From Citrus sinensis (lineage: Eukaryota; Streptophyta; Magnoliopsida; Sapindales; Rutaceae): a DNA stretch of 64,000 nucleotides. The first letter of the stretch is position 1; every line of letters starts with the position of its first letter. The translations under genes and the position numbers were made by a program. Below the pieces are notes generated by a model. It searched no databases and was not told the DNA's origin. It saw nothing but the letters and a program-made list of their open reading frames with translations. Below, in pieces: positions 1 through 10,987 of this stretch. Where the stretch lies: assembly GCF_022201045.2 (NCBI RefSeq), contig NC_068563.1, positions 27,997,001 to 28,061,000 of the forward strand, read 5' to 3'.

Positions 1-2640
1 GACAGCAGGGGGACACTAGTGAAAATGATAGAAAGAATTTCGTCTTCATCTTCATCTTGTGGGTTTCAATTACAAAATATTTTATTTAACAACCAGCACC
101 ACCATGGAATTTGCTTTCATGCATGGCTTTAATTGCTTTGTGTCATTCTCGCTGTGCCCACTACTGCTCCTTCTGGGGCACAAATTTTTGTGACTAGTCT
201 TGGTCCCCTTCAATTTTGAAATTAACCTACCATTATGTTATGTTTTAGAGGTTATTGTATTACAATCTTTTTCATGTTTCCATTGGTAATTTGAATAGAT
301 TTATTTGAGTTTTATATAATTTTGATAAATTAATCAAATTAAAGGAATAGCGAAGCAGCCAATTTTATCATCGATGACATCTACATGGTCACATCATGGA
401 TACTTATATGCCAGATTGCGACTGATCCATGCATCTGTCTCCACAAATTGTTCCAGCTTGCATAATAATTATGTTCATGAAATCTTTTAGGGTTTTTCAA
501 CACACATGCCATTGACCAACTATGACTTGATACAGACCAAGAAGACTAGAAATTTATTGAAAAAGACTTCAAATATAGTTACGATATTAGTAATGCTGCA
601 GCTGCACTTATAAAGTCAGGATTGAAGTTTAAATCACCATGAACAATGCATATAACTATTTGACATGTAGCAGAATATCACATCATATGTCAATTAGTAG
701 GGATATAAATTTTGTAAGCATATTATTATTGTTATGGAACATATATACTATAAGATAATTAAATCCAAATGTTGAATTAATTTTTTTTTAAAAAAAATTG
801 TCAGTACAGTCGATTATGAAAAGATAATTTAATACATGTTTGTATGTCACATGGGTCCATAGAATTTTTTGTTATCTTCTATTCCATCTTCTTTATAAAC
901 CTTAACTAATCATAAATATAAAACCCCATCTATCCAAAATGATAACATGATGTCTTTTTCTTCGTAAGTTGGAAACCATTAACCTTCATTCTATTTAATT
1001 GCTTAAATTCTATCAAGACCCAATTCTTTATAATTAAAACATCAAAAAGAAAGTTTTATAAAATATAATAAAGTCATTAAAGCACATTTCTGTATTTTAG
1101 CAGAATGAGAACACATAAAAGAAGCAATCAATCCACATGCGATCCACTCATCAAATTATGATCATCAGGCAATCAAATAAAGATCAGAGGGCTAACATAT
1201 AGCCACCTTTTATTTTTCTTGAGAAATTAAATATAAATCCCATTTATGGACCAAGATTCTTGGAATGGCGAGAAAATCAATGTGACCACCAACCGGAATT
1301 CTAACCTGTCATCTTCTGTCAGAAATGAAAATAATAAACAATCAATGATTGAACCCACTTAGATTTCCTTTGGATTCTAAAAGAATTTGCTTCGGCACCT
1401 CTCCCGTTTCAAGTACACAAAAATTATTGAGCGAATTTACGATATCATATGCTAGTTTTGGATCTATAGTATTTTGAGTTTTGAAACATTACTAATACCA
1501 ATATTGATCTTAGATCCTATCCAACAATAACTAAACAAAAAAATAAATAAAATGTTCATCTTAAGACAGTGTAACGTCCAAGTTAATTAGACAATCAAAA
1601 AGATTGTTAATTACTCTCAATGATGAATTACAATGTTTATGTATAGGAAAAAGTTTCTTCTTTCTAATTGCATTATTTCAACGCTCTCAACCAATAAAAA
1701 TACACATGTTACGTGAATTCAATATATAAAAAAAGTATGTATTGATTGCACCTAATAATTTTTTTTTCTATCATTTAATTTTTAATTTTTTGTGATTAAA
1801 TAGTTAAGAAGTATACATGACACAAATGTCCTAGAGGAGATATACAAGTCATAAGCAATACTCGAGATTTCCTTGATCAACTGATATGAAATCCTTTGGG
1901 ATGATTTACAATAAAACAGAAGCATATATTGCTATAAAAGAAAAATCAAAGGAGCGACAAACGAAGGTAGAATTAGGAAATTTTGTTAGTGACAAGAATG
2001 TGGAAACACAGCACTTTAATTGGTGGTGGTGGGGTCACAGAGTGTGGATAGTGGATACTAGATAGGGATTAGCGATGGGTCAAGTTAATTTAGTTGACCG
2101 GTCAAATGAGAAACCAGTCCAGTCAAATAAAGAAAAACACTGAATAATTAAAAAAGCAAAAGTGAGAAATGATGTAGGAAACTGTGCCCGAGACACAAGG
2201 TAGCATCTCTTGTTAAGAAAAGAATCAGCATTCCCATTCTCAAGTCTCAAAGAGAATCTCGATGGCTCAGTTTTGTTTTATTTATTTATTTATTTTCCTT
2301 TTCAGAGGATTAGTTTCGTTTGATGATCTATAACAATTTGGCACTGAGCAGACTCAATGCATTGCTAAGAATGGCAAGCTTTATTCACTGAGTTAAGGTT
2401 GGTAGGGTAATGGCGTGCCTCTGCATGCTCCTAGTAAAGGCTTCTATTAGAAAAAAGAAAATGTTGAATGGAATTGTCGTGTCATCAGTCATGATAGATA
2501 TTTTATAAGAACTTAACCATCAATTTTTTGCCCAACAAAGTTTTCATTTATCGAGTCCCGAGCTTTATGTCATTTCCTTAGTGACGATAGCAATTTTCTA
2601 ACTAAGTTAGGATATGATCCGAGGATCCTAATGGAATTGT
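1..2640. other. AT-rich intergenic DNA, no gene seen
   Basis: I see no open frame with recognisable protein similarity, no plausible exon chain and no RNA gene on either strand. The stretch is AT-rich with short A and T runs, for example near 780-800 and 1755-1790. Confidence 0.6.
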
Positions 2641-2660
2641 CGTGTCGTAATTTTAATTAG

Positions 2661-2663
<3 letters not shown>

Positions 2664-2697
<34 letters not shown>
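2664..2697. repeat. (AT)n microsatellite
   Basis: An uninterrupted alternating AT run of about 34 bases. A shorter AT run lies near 3042-3060. Confidence 0.95.
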
Positions 2698-2698
<1 letters not shown>

Positions 2699-2754
2699 TG
2701 ATCACTATTATATGTCGGATTTAGTTTAGTAAATCACAATCTCTTTTATAGTCA

Positions 2755-2886
2755 CAAGTTACAATTAATTATTATATTCAACCACGGCTATTGATTAACA
2801 AAATCATAATATATTAATTTCAAGTTACAATTAATTATTATATTCAACCACGGTTATTGATTAACAAAATCATAATATCTTAATTT
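2755..2886. repeat. Tandem duplication, two 66-bp units
   Basis: The 66 bases starting at 2755 (beginning CAAGTTACAATTAATT) are repeated directly from 2821 with about two base differences. The near identity suggests a recent local duplication in non-coding DNA. Confidence 0.9.
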
Positions 2887-3299
2887 CAAAGTCACCTTAC
2901 CTCGATTCCAAACTCAAATACTTTTAGGATAACTAGGTGATATCCTAAAACATGCAACATTATCTCATGATCACTAGTGGGTAATGACATGTTATGTTTG
3001 GGTAGTGATACGTGCGGAAAAAGACACTGATCACTAAAAGATAATATATATATATATATTGCTATAAGTGATAAAACATATTTTTGTCTTTAGAGTTCTT
3101 GTGCTATTTTTTATAGAAACATATCACTATTCTAATGTTTTCTCATTCAGATAAAAGGATAAAACTAAGTTTTATATACTATTTTCAAATTAATTGAAAT
3201 ATTATATATCCATCCTAGGTGTGAATATGATAATAAAAAATAAAAACAAGGGAAGATAAAATAAGTACCTAAAAGAAAAATGAAGAAACAACAAAATAC

Positions 3300-3520
3300 G
3301 AACCCAACAGGTGAAAGGGGAAGCCGTAGGCGCGTAGCTTGACGAGGAAATAGAGAGCTGATGGCGAGGACTCGCTGGGGAGGGTGGGGGCCGGGCCATG
3401 CAGAGACAAGCGAGCAAGAAGGGACAGAGCTAAGTGATTGGTCGGTGGGAGGCGGGACCCGCAGGTAGATGCCAGATTGTCTGACCGAACACGTGGCTTG
3501 TAAAATGCGGCTAAGAGACG
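3300..3520 (-). other. GC-richer patch; possible orphan promoter and first exon
   Basis: This patch is clearly richer in G and C than the AT-rich DNA around it. On the minus strand an ATG at about 3399 opens a Ser/Pro-rich frame. Upstream of that ATG, on the same strand, lie a CACGTG G-box (about 3490) and an ACCAAT (CCAAT-type) box near 3437-3442. I cannot find downstream exons with protein similarity between 1 and 3300, so this may be a gene remnant, a non-coding RNA promoter or chance. No function can be assigned. Confidence 0.25.
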
Positions 3521-4031
3521 AATATTTCAGTTTACGAGGAAAGATGGAACATTAACACACAACAGCAAATTTAGACGAGATTTGGATTATTAACATTTAA
3601 CGACACTGTCAAAATCTCCCACAACCAGGTGGGCTCCAGCTTCTGTAGTCGGCTGATTGTGGGCCCCGTACTCCCCATTCTCCTCCTTCGTGAAGCAAAG
3701 TATCATCCCCAGTTTCACATTTCATTTTATTTATTTATTTGCAAAATTAAGGAATGTTGCCGTACGAGCGTTCTCACTGAGTTACAACGATCTCTCTTAA
3801 GTTTCTTTTTTTCCTTTTTACAATTAATATTACATTAGATATTTACATCTGTTAACAAATTATTGAGATTACAATTTGAGAAATGTCTGCTCTACCTATA
3901 ACTACAAATTAATTTCACTCAATCATATTTTATTAAGAGTGAATTTGAATTCATAAAAATTTGAATTGATGCTCTCATATTTATGAGAGCAAGGGTCCAC
4001 CACCTGGGCTTTGTCCGAATGGCGTCGCTCT

Positions 4032-4075
4032 TAAGTCTTAATCTTTCATCCATTAAGTCTTAATCTTTCATCCAT
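4032..4075. repeat. Two 22-bp direct repeats
   Basis: The 22-base unit beginning TAAGTCTTAATC occurs twice in direct tandem, followed by a short ATT run at about 4087-4102. Confidence 0.85.
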
Positions 4076-4799
4076 TAGCTTATATTTATTATTATTATTA
4101 TTAGTTTACAAATAACCCTTATAAAAGGTATAGAAAAAGAACAAAATAAGCTTATATGGTTACAAGTTGTCACTTGGATTCAATCCGATTTAAGTGATTT
4201 CAATATTTTGATGAGTTTGATGAACTTATCTTGTTCTGAAATTCATATAATGAACTCAAAGCCTGCATTTTTAAATGCTCGCACTCATAAAAGAAAAGGA
4301 ACTTGGATTTGAACCCATGAAATAGGTGAGTAGAATCTAATTTTTAAAATTAAAATAAAAAAGTAATGAGGACCTATTAATTTTAGATTTCAAATTATTT
4401 TTTTGCTTCCTAAAGTCGTATCATCCTATTCAATGTTGGATTTAATGAAGGTAATTTAAAGGATTTATTAATAAAATAAAGATTAGATGTTGAAAATATT
4501 GTCCCATTTTGTGTCAAAAAGTCTTGTTAGCTTGTGTCAAACTCTAATAAATAAAAAATGAATTTCGGCGAAAATAGGAATTGAATTAAGTCAATATTCT
4601 AATATTCAGAAATACAAGTGGGATCGAGTAAATTCCTTGTGTCTCAACATTTATTACCAAAAATCATAAATCCATTGTCAAAATAATAACTTAAAAACAC
4701 GTGATTGATGGTAGTTCGTTATCCGGAGTGGTTATACATGGATAACGATAAAACATAAAAAGAGTGTAAATTAATTAATTATTAACTACTGAAAAAAGA

Positions 4800-5110
4800 A
4801 ATGGCCAAGTGGGTAATCGGCACGTGGGAGAAATTATGGGGTGTGGTTATCACGCGAGGCACGAGAGGGAGTATGGGGTGGGGGAGGGCCAAAGACGTCA
4901 TGGTCCTTGGCTATTGTGGGGTTTGGTAATGGATTGGTTTTGTCCAGGCCCCGGAATTAGGACAAGGAACACGAAACGGTGAAGTGGTCGTATTATAAAC
5001 TAATAAGTAATAATCATGAATCGGCCGTTATTCAAAAATGCTAGATTCCAATTTTGCGTTCGGTAACGTATTTGAAGGGGGGACTTTCAACGTGAATGAC
5101 CGCAGGTATC
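4800..5110. other. GC-richer patch with G-box and ACGT motifs, no gene found
   Basis: The patch contains GGCACGTGGGAG (about 4819) and GACGTCAT (about 4894), which are ABRE/G-box and bZIP-type cores in plants. No coding exon is visible beside it. Promoter function is only a guess. Confidence 0.2.
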
Positions 5111-5261
5111 CACATTGAGAGAGATATAGACGCAACGATTTCCTCTCTCTCGTCTCACCACTATATTATTATAATAATATTATTATTGTTATTTCATTTG
5201 AATGCCCTAAACTAATTCTCTTAATAAACTTAAGTTTTAATGTTTACATTCTTTGAGTGAG

Positions 5262-5400
5262 ACAATGTTTAGCTCTAGTGGTAAAGCGGTTTTTGAAGGA
5301 CTCAAGTCTTATGTTTGAGGTTGACTAGTATGCGTGCGTTAAATAAATAAATAAAACTCTTTAAAGTTAAATTTTTAAAGGTTTTGTCAATTGATTTTTA
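5262..5400 (+). mobile_element. Possible tRNA-derived SINE remnant
   Basis: TAGCTCTAGTGGTAAAG at about 5269 matches an internal RNA polymerase III A-box. Some 50 bases later a degenerate GGTTGACTAG stands where a B-box would be, then a TAAA-rich tail. This is the layout of plant tRNA-derived SINEs, but the B-box is poor and no target duplication was found. Confidence 0.25.
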
Positions 5401-5475
5401 AATAATTTTATTATACTAATTATGTGAGTTAACCATGTCCATTACCAAGCGTAAGAATGTTCTTATTATAAATAT

Positions 5476-5517
5476 GTGAGTGTGTGCGTGTGCGCGCGCG
5501 CACGTGTGTGTGTGTGT

Positions 5518-5553
<36 letters not shown>
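5476..5553. repeat. Compound (TG)n-(CG)n-(TG)n-(AG)n microsatellite
   Basis: An alternating purine-pyrimidine tract that includes TGCGCGCGCGCACG (about 5490-5503) and then (TG)n is followed directly by a polypurine (AG)n tract to about 5553. The first part has the composition of Z-DNA-forming sequence; the second is a homopurine tract. Confidence 0.9.
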
Positions 5554-6367
5554 TTGATTGATGATATTTAGTCAAAAAACAACTAAAAATCATAAATTTT
5601 AATGTAGTTTTATTTGTTTTCATAGTGCATGAGAATTTGTGGCTTTTTATTGTTTCTAGCTTGTGATTAATAACGTTTACGTAATAACGTAATCTATATT
5701 CATATCAATTATCTACATTTAATTACAGTGTGCAAATCCAATCCAACCCAATTCAATTAAATTTAGATTGATTGATTGGATTAATTTTTTTTAACCCAAT
5801 TAATGATTGGGTTGAATTCATTAACATGAACCTAACCAAACCCAATCTTAACCCAAGAACAATAAGAGTCATAGTAAAATTAATATTATCTGTCAACCTA
5901 ACACTTTTTATTCTTTTATAAAAGAGACTTTTTTTTTTCAATTTCTCTTTAGTAAACCTGATATTGATTGAATTCCTTAGATTCAAAATTTATAAATCAA
6001 ACCCAAAATTTCACTAAAAGTAAGTTGATAGATTTTCAAATATCACATTATATAATTTTTTTGTACAATCTTTATTTTTGTTGCCCTATTTATTAATAGA
6101 TGTTTGGCACAAATATATAATGGACAACATTTAATGTCATGAAAGAGAATTAATATGTTTTTTCATTGAAATTACTTTTAATTATCAAATAGTTATTTTT
6201 CAATCGTTGTCTATGTTTAAATTTTGAATTTTTTATTTCAATCAACCCAACCCATCTTAACTCGATGATCTAAGGGTTAGGCTGAGATGATTTTTCCCTC
6301 AACCCAATCAATACTAGGTTGGATTGAATTTTTATAAACCTGGTCGAACCTAATCTATACCTGTCAG

Positions 6368-6819
6368 TAGTGGACCTAGGCACTTAAATGAGGGGGGTTT
6401 AGTTTAAAAATTTTTATTTAATTTGGGACGCTTTTTTTTTTTTAATGTTCACTTGAATGCATTTTAAGTCTCATAAACTCAATTTCCATTACTTTATTTT
6501 AAATTCTAAATAATAAAAAAATTATTTATTTTAAAAGCATGAAAGTATCATTTTTCTAAGTAGTTTACACAAAATATTCAAAAAAATAAAATAACGTGGC
6601 TATTAAGATTTGAACCAAGTCTTTAAAACCATCAAATAACACTCTTACCATTGAATCAAGTCTTGAAAACCATCAAATTTTTCTTTTTGTTATATAAAAA
6701 ATGTATTCAAATTCTTTTTATTTAACTCTTTTAGAAGGGACTTAAGGTACATTTAAAAGAAAAATTAATGGCTCATAAAGGATTGAAGCCCCTCTTAATC
6801 CTTAGTTGGGTCCGCCCAT
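6368..6819. mobile_element. Probable degenerate MITE
   Basis: The left end (GTGGACCTAGG, then TTAAATGAGGGGGG) is matched in inverted form by the right end (AAGCCCCTCTTAATCC, then GGGTCCGCCC), giving imperfect terminal inverted repeats of about 30 bases around 390 bases of AT-rich, non-coding DNA. No target duplication is obvious, so the family is open. Confidence 0.5.
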
Positions 6820-6839
6820 GATACTCGCCTCTACATGCA

Positions 6840-9454
6840 ATACATAAGAATTTACTCAATTTGAATAATTTGCTGATTTTTTTTTTTTTTTGAGGGGGAG
6901 GGAACAAAAAGGATTATACCTAGTCTTAACTATTTTGTACGCTTTTGGCAATAAATAAATTTTTGTTACACCTATCTTCATAATGGAACTATGATGAATA
7001 TTCTATGCAGCAATCTTCAATCACAGTTGTTCTAGATCTTCATCTAGAAAAAAATATAAAATGATAGCCTAGCTCATTTGCAACTTTATGGCACATGGAT
7101 CAAATCGTATCACCGCCATTTTGAATCAGAATTTCAAATTTGAAAATGGGCAACCAAGAATTTTGCTTTGGGCTTAACTTATAATATTAACGGGCGCGTG
7201 TGTGTATTTATCACACCATATATCAACAATTTCTAAGACATAGATTATTGTCATATATAGGTTAAATGTGAAGTCCAATCATTACAATTAAAATTTTAAA
7301 ACCTTTTTTTTTTAATATAAAAAGTAAAAACAAAGATTCTTTGCTTCACCTGGTCTCAGCTACACGAGAATTCCAGTGACAAAAAAGTAGCAAACAGTGA
7401 CATTGCACATGGAGCCACGTCAATTACATGTTCCACAATAAGTGATTAAAATCAGGTCCACGAGAGAGAATAGTATTCTTCGTGATTAAGACTTTGCCCC
7501 AATCTACTAGATTTTGGATAATATTTAGAGAACTGTTGTTTTACAGATCGTGCATGGAGTCAGTACACTTGGCTTTAATTCTATCGCTGAATTACACCCT
7601 CCATGAACGACTGAATGTCACAAGCATAAAGCTAAATATTGGCCTAGGAACAAGTTTAACTTGTGATGTGCTTGGGTGTACTTTTAATAATATTAAAACT
7701 ATTTTTAAATAGAATCCACTCAGTAGCTTGATTGAAAATCATTTCCTCAACTTCTCCCATGGTGGGAATTTATTTACTACGAAATATTTGAAATTAGATA
7801 TGACCCATTTAAACTTTACATATCTTAATTGTGTGCATCGACTATTATAAAATTTTTTAACGATGTTCTAATTGTAAATATCAATAACCATGTATTGTAA
7901 AATCCTTGAAGGTAGTTTTTATAATGATTTTATAGTTCGAGAAGCATTTGATCCATTTGGAAAAAAAAAAAATTAATGTTATTCGAGAATAGCATTTTTA
8001 CTTTTAATTATGTATACTATTAAGACTAGTCTTTGTTAATTGCTATTATTAGTACCTATTCCTCCAATTCCATGTCAATCACATCTTTAATTTCTTAAGC
8101 TTTTTTTTTATATATAAAAAAAATCACTCTAAAATATCCGTACCGTCTTTGTAATTCAACATCATCCAAATTCGATCCTTTTAACTCAAGCAACAAACTT
8201 CAACATCGTCCTCGCCTAGGGACATGACATGATTCGTAGACAAGTTTGGCACCGTTTTAGACCGTCTATTTTTGTGCTACTTTTTCGGCGTCAATGTCTA
8301 GTATTAGCCCTTGAAAATGACCAAAACCAAATCTCCAAAATCATTTCTAAATTATTGCCGCTTACTCTCACGGACTGACATAGTAATTGCTCCTAAACTT
8401 GCAGCCTAAGCCCAACAACTTTGGCATACACGATAAGATTTTTGCGAGGTCATTCGTTAATCAATCATTATCATATAGGGCATAGTTAGGTCCAAAGTTG
8501 GCTGGATTCGGAGTCCAGGACCACGTAAGGTCCCAGGGTCTCAGCGTTGCTTTGCTTTTGTCTTTTTAGGCTCACGTAGGCTTCAAGGCTCAAGCAAGCT
8601 TCGGCCTTTCGGTGTTTCATGAATGTCTAGACTATTCACTTGTTTTCAGGCCCAGCTAACTGCACAACGGATGGGCATGATGATCTTGATAGATTTATGC
8701 CTCAATATTTAAAGACAATTTTGATATTTAAAGATCTCATCACTTCAAATGATAAGACATGTTGATCTCATCTCTAATAGGCGTAAATTTATGAAATAAA
8801 TTTTTGTAGATTTTTATGCTGTAAATTTGATATATTTAGATTCAAACTAATCTTTCGTTATTCTGTCGACCAACCATTAGACTGATTATACAATGCAATT
8901 CTTATATTTGTGTAGAATGATAAATTAAAGAAAATAAATAGTTGATAAGATTAACTTTTTTTTTGAATAAATTTTAATTGATACGACTTGATTAACATAT
9001 TACACAGTTTAGGTAGTTATGGCTACAAAAATATTGATAGGATGAGTTTGGTTTGATAAAAAAAATAATTTTTTTTTTAACCATTATGAGTTGGGTTTGC
9101 AATTACTATTCGAAATCGAAGATGACGAGGAGGTCCATATTTGGATGGTTTCATGTCATCGACTATCCATTTTTACCCCCAATGTTTTTTTTAAATAATT
9201 GTTAGGACCCCCCCCCCCCCTTTCTTTTTTGGAAATGCTTGAAAGAGTTGATGAAATATCTCATAGAGCTAAAATTGGATACATATACAATGTTGTCGGT
9301 GAGATATTTGTTATAGAGGTACTTTGAAGATATTTTATCATGATCTTCATGACAAATCTAATGAAGATTCGAAAGAGGATGAACTTTTAAATTGTTTGAA
9401 GAATGACCTAATCTTAATTTGTAATATCTTCTAAGTTTTTCAATTTTTAAAAAA
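6840..9454. other. AT-rich intergenic DNA, no gene seen
   Basis: No supportable exon chain. Short frames (for example 7482-7712, +) resemble no family I know and lack splice or promoter context. A run of 13 C bases lies at 9208-9220. Confidence 0.5.
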
Positions 9455-10017
9455 GAATGATATTATTGGCATCCCTCTTTTTTTTTTTTAATAAAACCCT
9501 TATTTTTATGTATTTATAATTTTATTCTCTATATCCTAAATTACATTAAAAATTAAAACTTATCTAATTAAACTCCGCATACAGTTTGCTCTCAGTGTCT
9601 TTCTCCATCAAAATCTACAAAGTTTGCAAACAAACAAGAAGTCAATTAAAAATTTAAGAATTTGATTTAAATAAGTTTCATTCACTTATTTATAATTTGT
9701 TTTTCAAAAAAGATGATTTTGTGAAGTTTCCATAGACTATTAACTTTATGAGCATGCTAAAGGACAGTCAAATTTTATGTAATATTTTATTTCTTTCCGA
9801 AATGAAATGGGAGAGGGAGAATGTAGTTTATTGAAGAAGAAAAGCAACAGATAAATACTAGACCAGAGAAGTTAAAAAAGGTTGAAATGGGTGAGAGAAA
9901 GTAGCTCACTAGGTTTACTGAGGAAGAAGAACAATAAAGGTTATTTTAAAAATTAAATAGGATGTAAATAGAAAGGGATTTGAAAAGGATGATAGAGGGG
10001 TGCCGATAGCATTAATG
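9455..10017. mobile_element. Non-autonomous DNA transposon, 563 bp, long imperfect TIRs
   Basis: The left end carries ATTATTGGCATCCCTC. The right end read on the minus strand carries ATGCTATCGGCACCCCTC, and similarity continues inward for roughly 100 bases. The same 9 bases, TTTAAAAAA, flank both sides (9446-9454 and 10018-10026). A 9-bp duplication suits Mutator-like elements, but this flank is low in complexity and could match by chance. No transposase frame is present. Confidence 0.55.
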
Positions 10018-10905
10018 TTTAAAAAAAAAATATTTTCGATGATAGCCTGTTTAAATTACATTTGAGTCTTCTAGGCTTTTAAAAAATTGGTTCAACATAT
10101 TTAAAAAAAAATTGGTTCAATATTCATGATTTATTGGATGGATGGAGCTATTAAATATATACGGTTAATTTCTATTTTTCCCCTTATTACTTCTAATGAT
10201 TTTTATACTCTAGTCAATTAACTTTTGGTTTACATTACTTAAACAAATCATTCTTATTTTTAATTTCTTTATGTTAGTTATTATTTGTATCCATTATATT
10301 TAATGTCTCTCATTTTTCCTTAAAAAAATTTGATATCCCACTTTTTATCATTACCTTTTATCACTAATTAAAAAAAAAAATCTTTTCTTATTCTCATTTG
10401 ATCATGATGAAAAAACTTCGACACAACTACTACTGACGTGTCAGCATCGTTATTTCCTTTTATTGTCGTCTCCTAAAATTTTTTTAATTGTATTTGTGCT
10501 AAGTCCATCTAGATTAAGTTCCTGAGTCCTTTATAAATTGATAAATTGGTCTTAACCTGTTTCTAGATTTATTCTTAATCACAGTGTAATTTTTGTTTGG
10601 TGTAACAAAATTTAAAGAAAAAGAAAAAACGCACGCATGTTCATATTTTTTTCGTTCTCTTTCCCAAAGTTGGTAACCAAGATTTGCTGGGGGCGGTTCG
10701 GGTAAAGTTGGTGATACAAAAAGCCACCAAGCGCACAGAAACGGTAAAAGAAACGAATTATAGGAAAAGATAAAATTCAACAACCTCGTATTATTTATTA
10801 TTCATCGCAGACACTACAGTCCCAAAAAATCTATTCTGAAAAAATAAAATAAAAATGGACCCACTCACACTGTACCCTACATTCCTTTGTTTTCAAACAG
10901 CGCCC

Positions 10906-10934
10906 GGCCTTATTATATATACACACATATATAT
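10906..10934 (+). promoter_or_regulatory. Likely TATA region of the arogenate dehydratase gene
   Basis: TTATATATACAC and ATATATATTT lie 55-80 bases before the ATG at 10988, a usual spacing for a plant TATA box and short leader. The position is inferred; no transcript start was measured. Confidence 0.45.
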
Positions 10935-10987
10935 TTTCGTCTGGCAAGTCACCCGTGGCTGAGTCTCGCTGTCTCACGCGTTGATTA

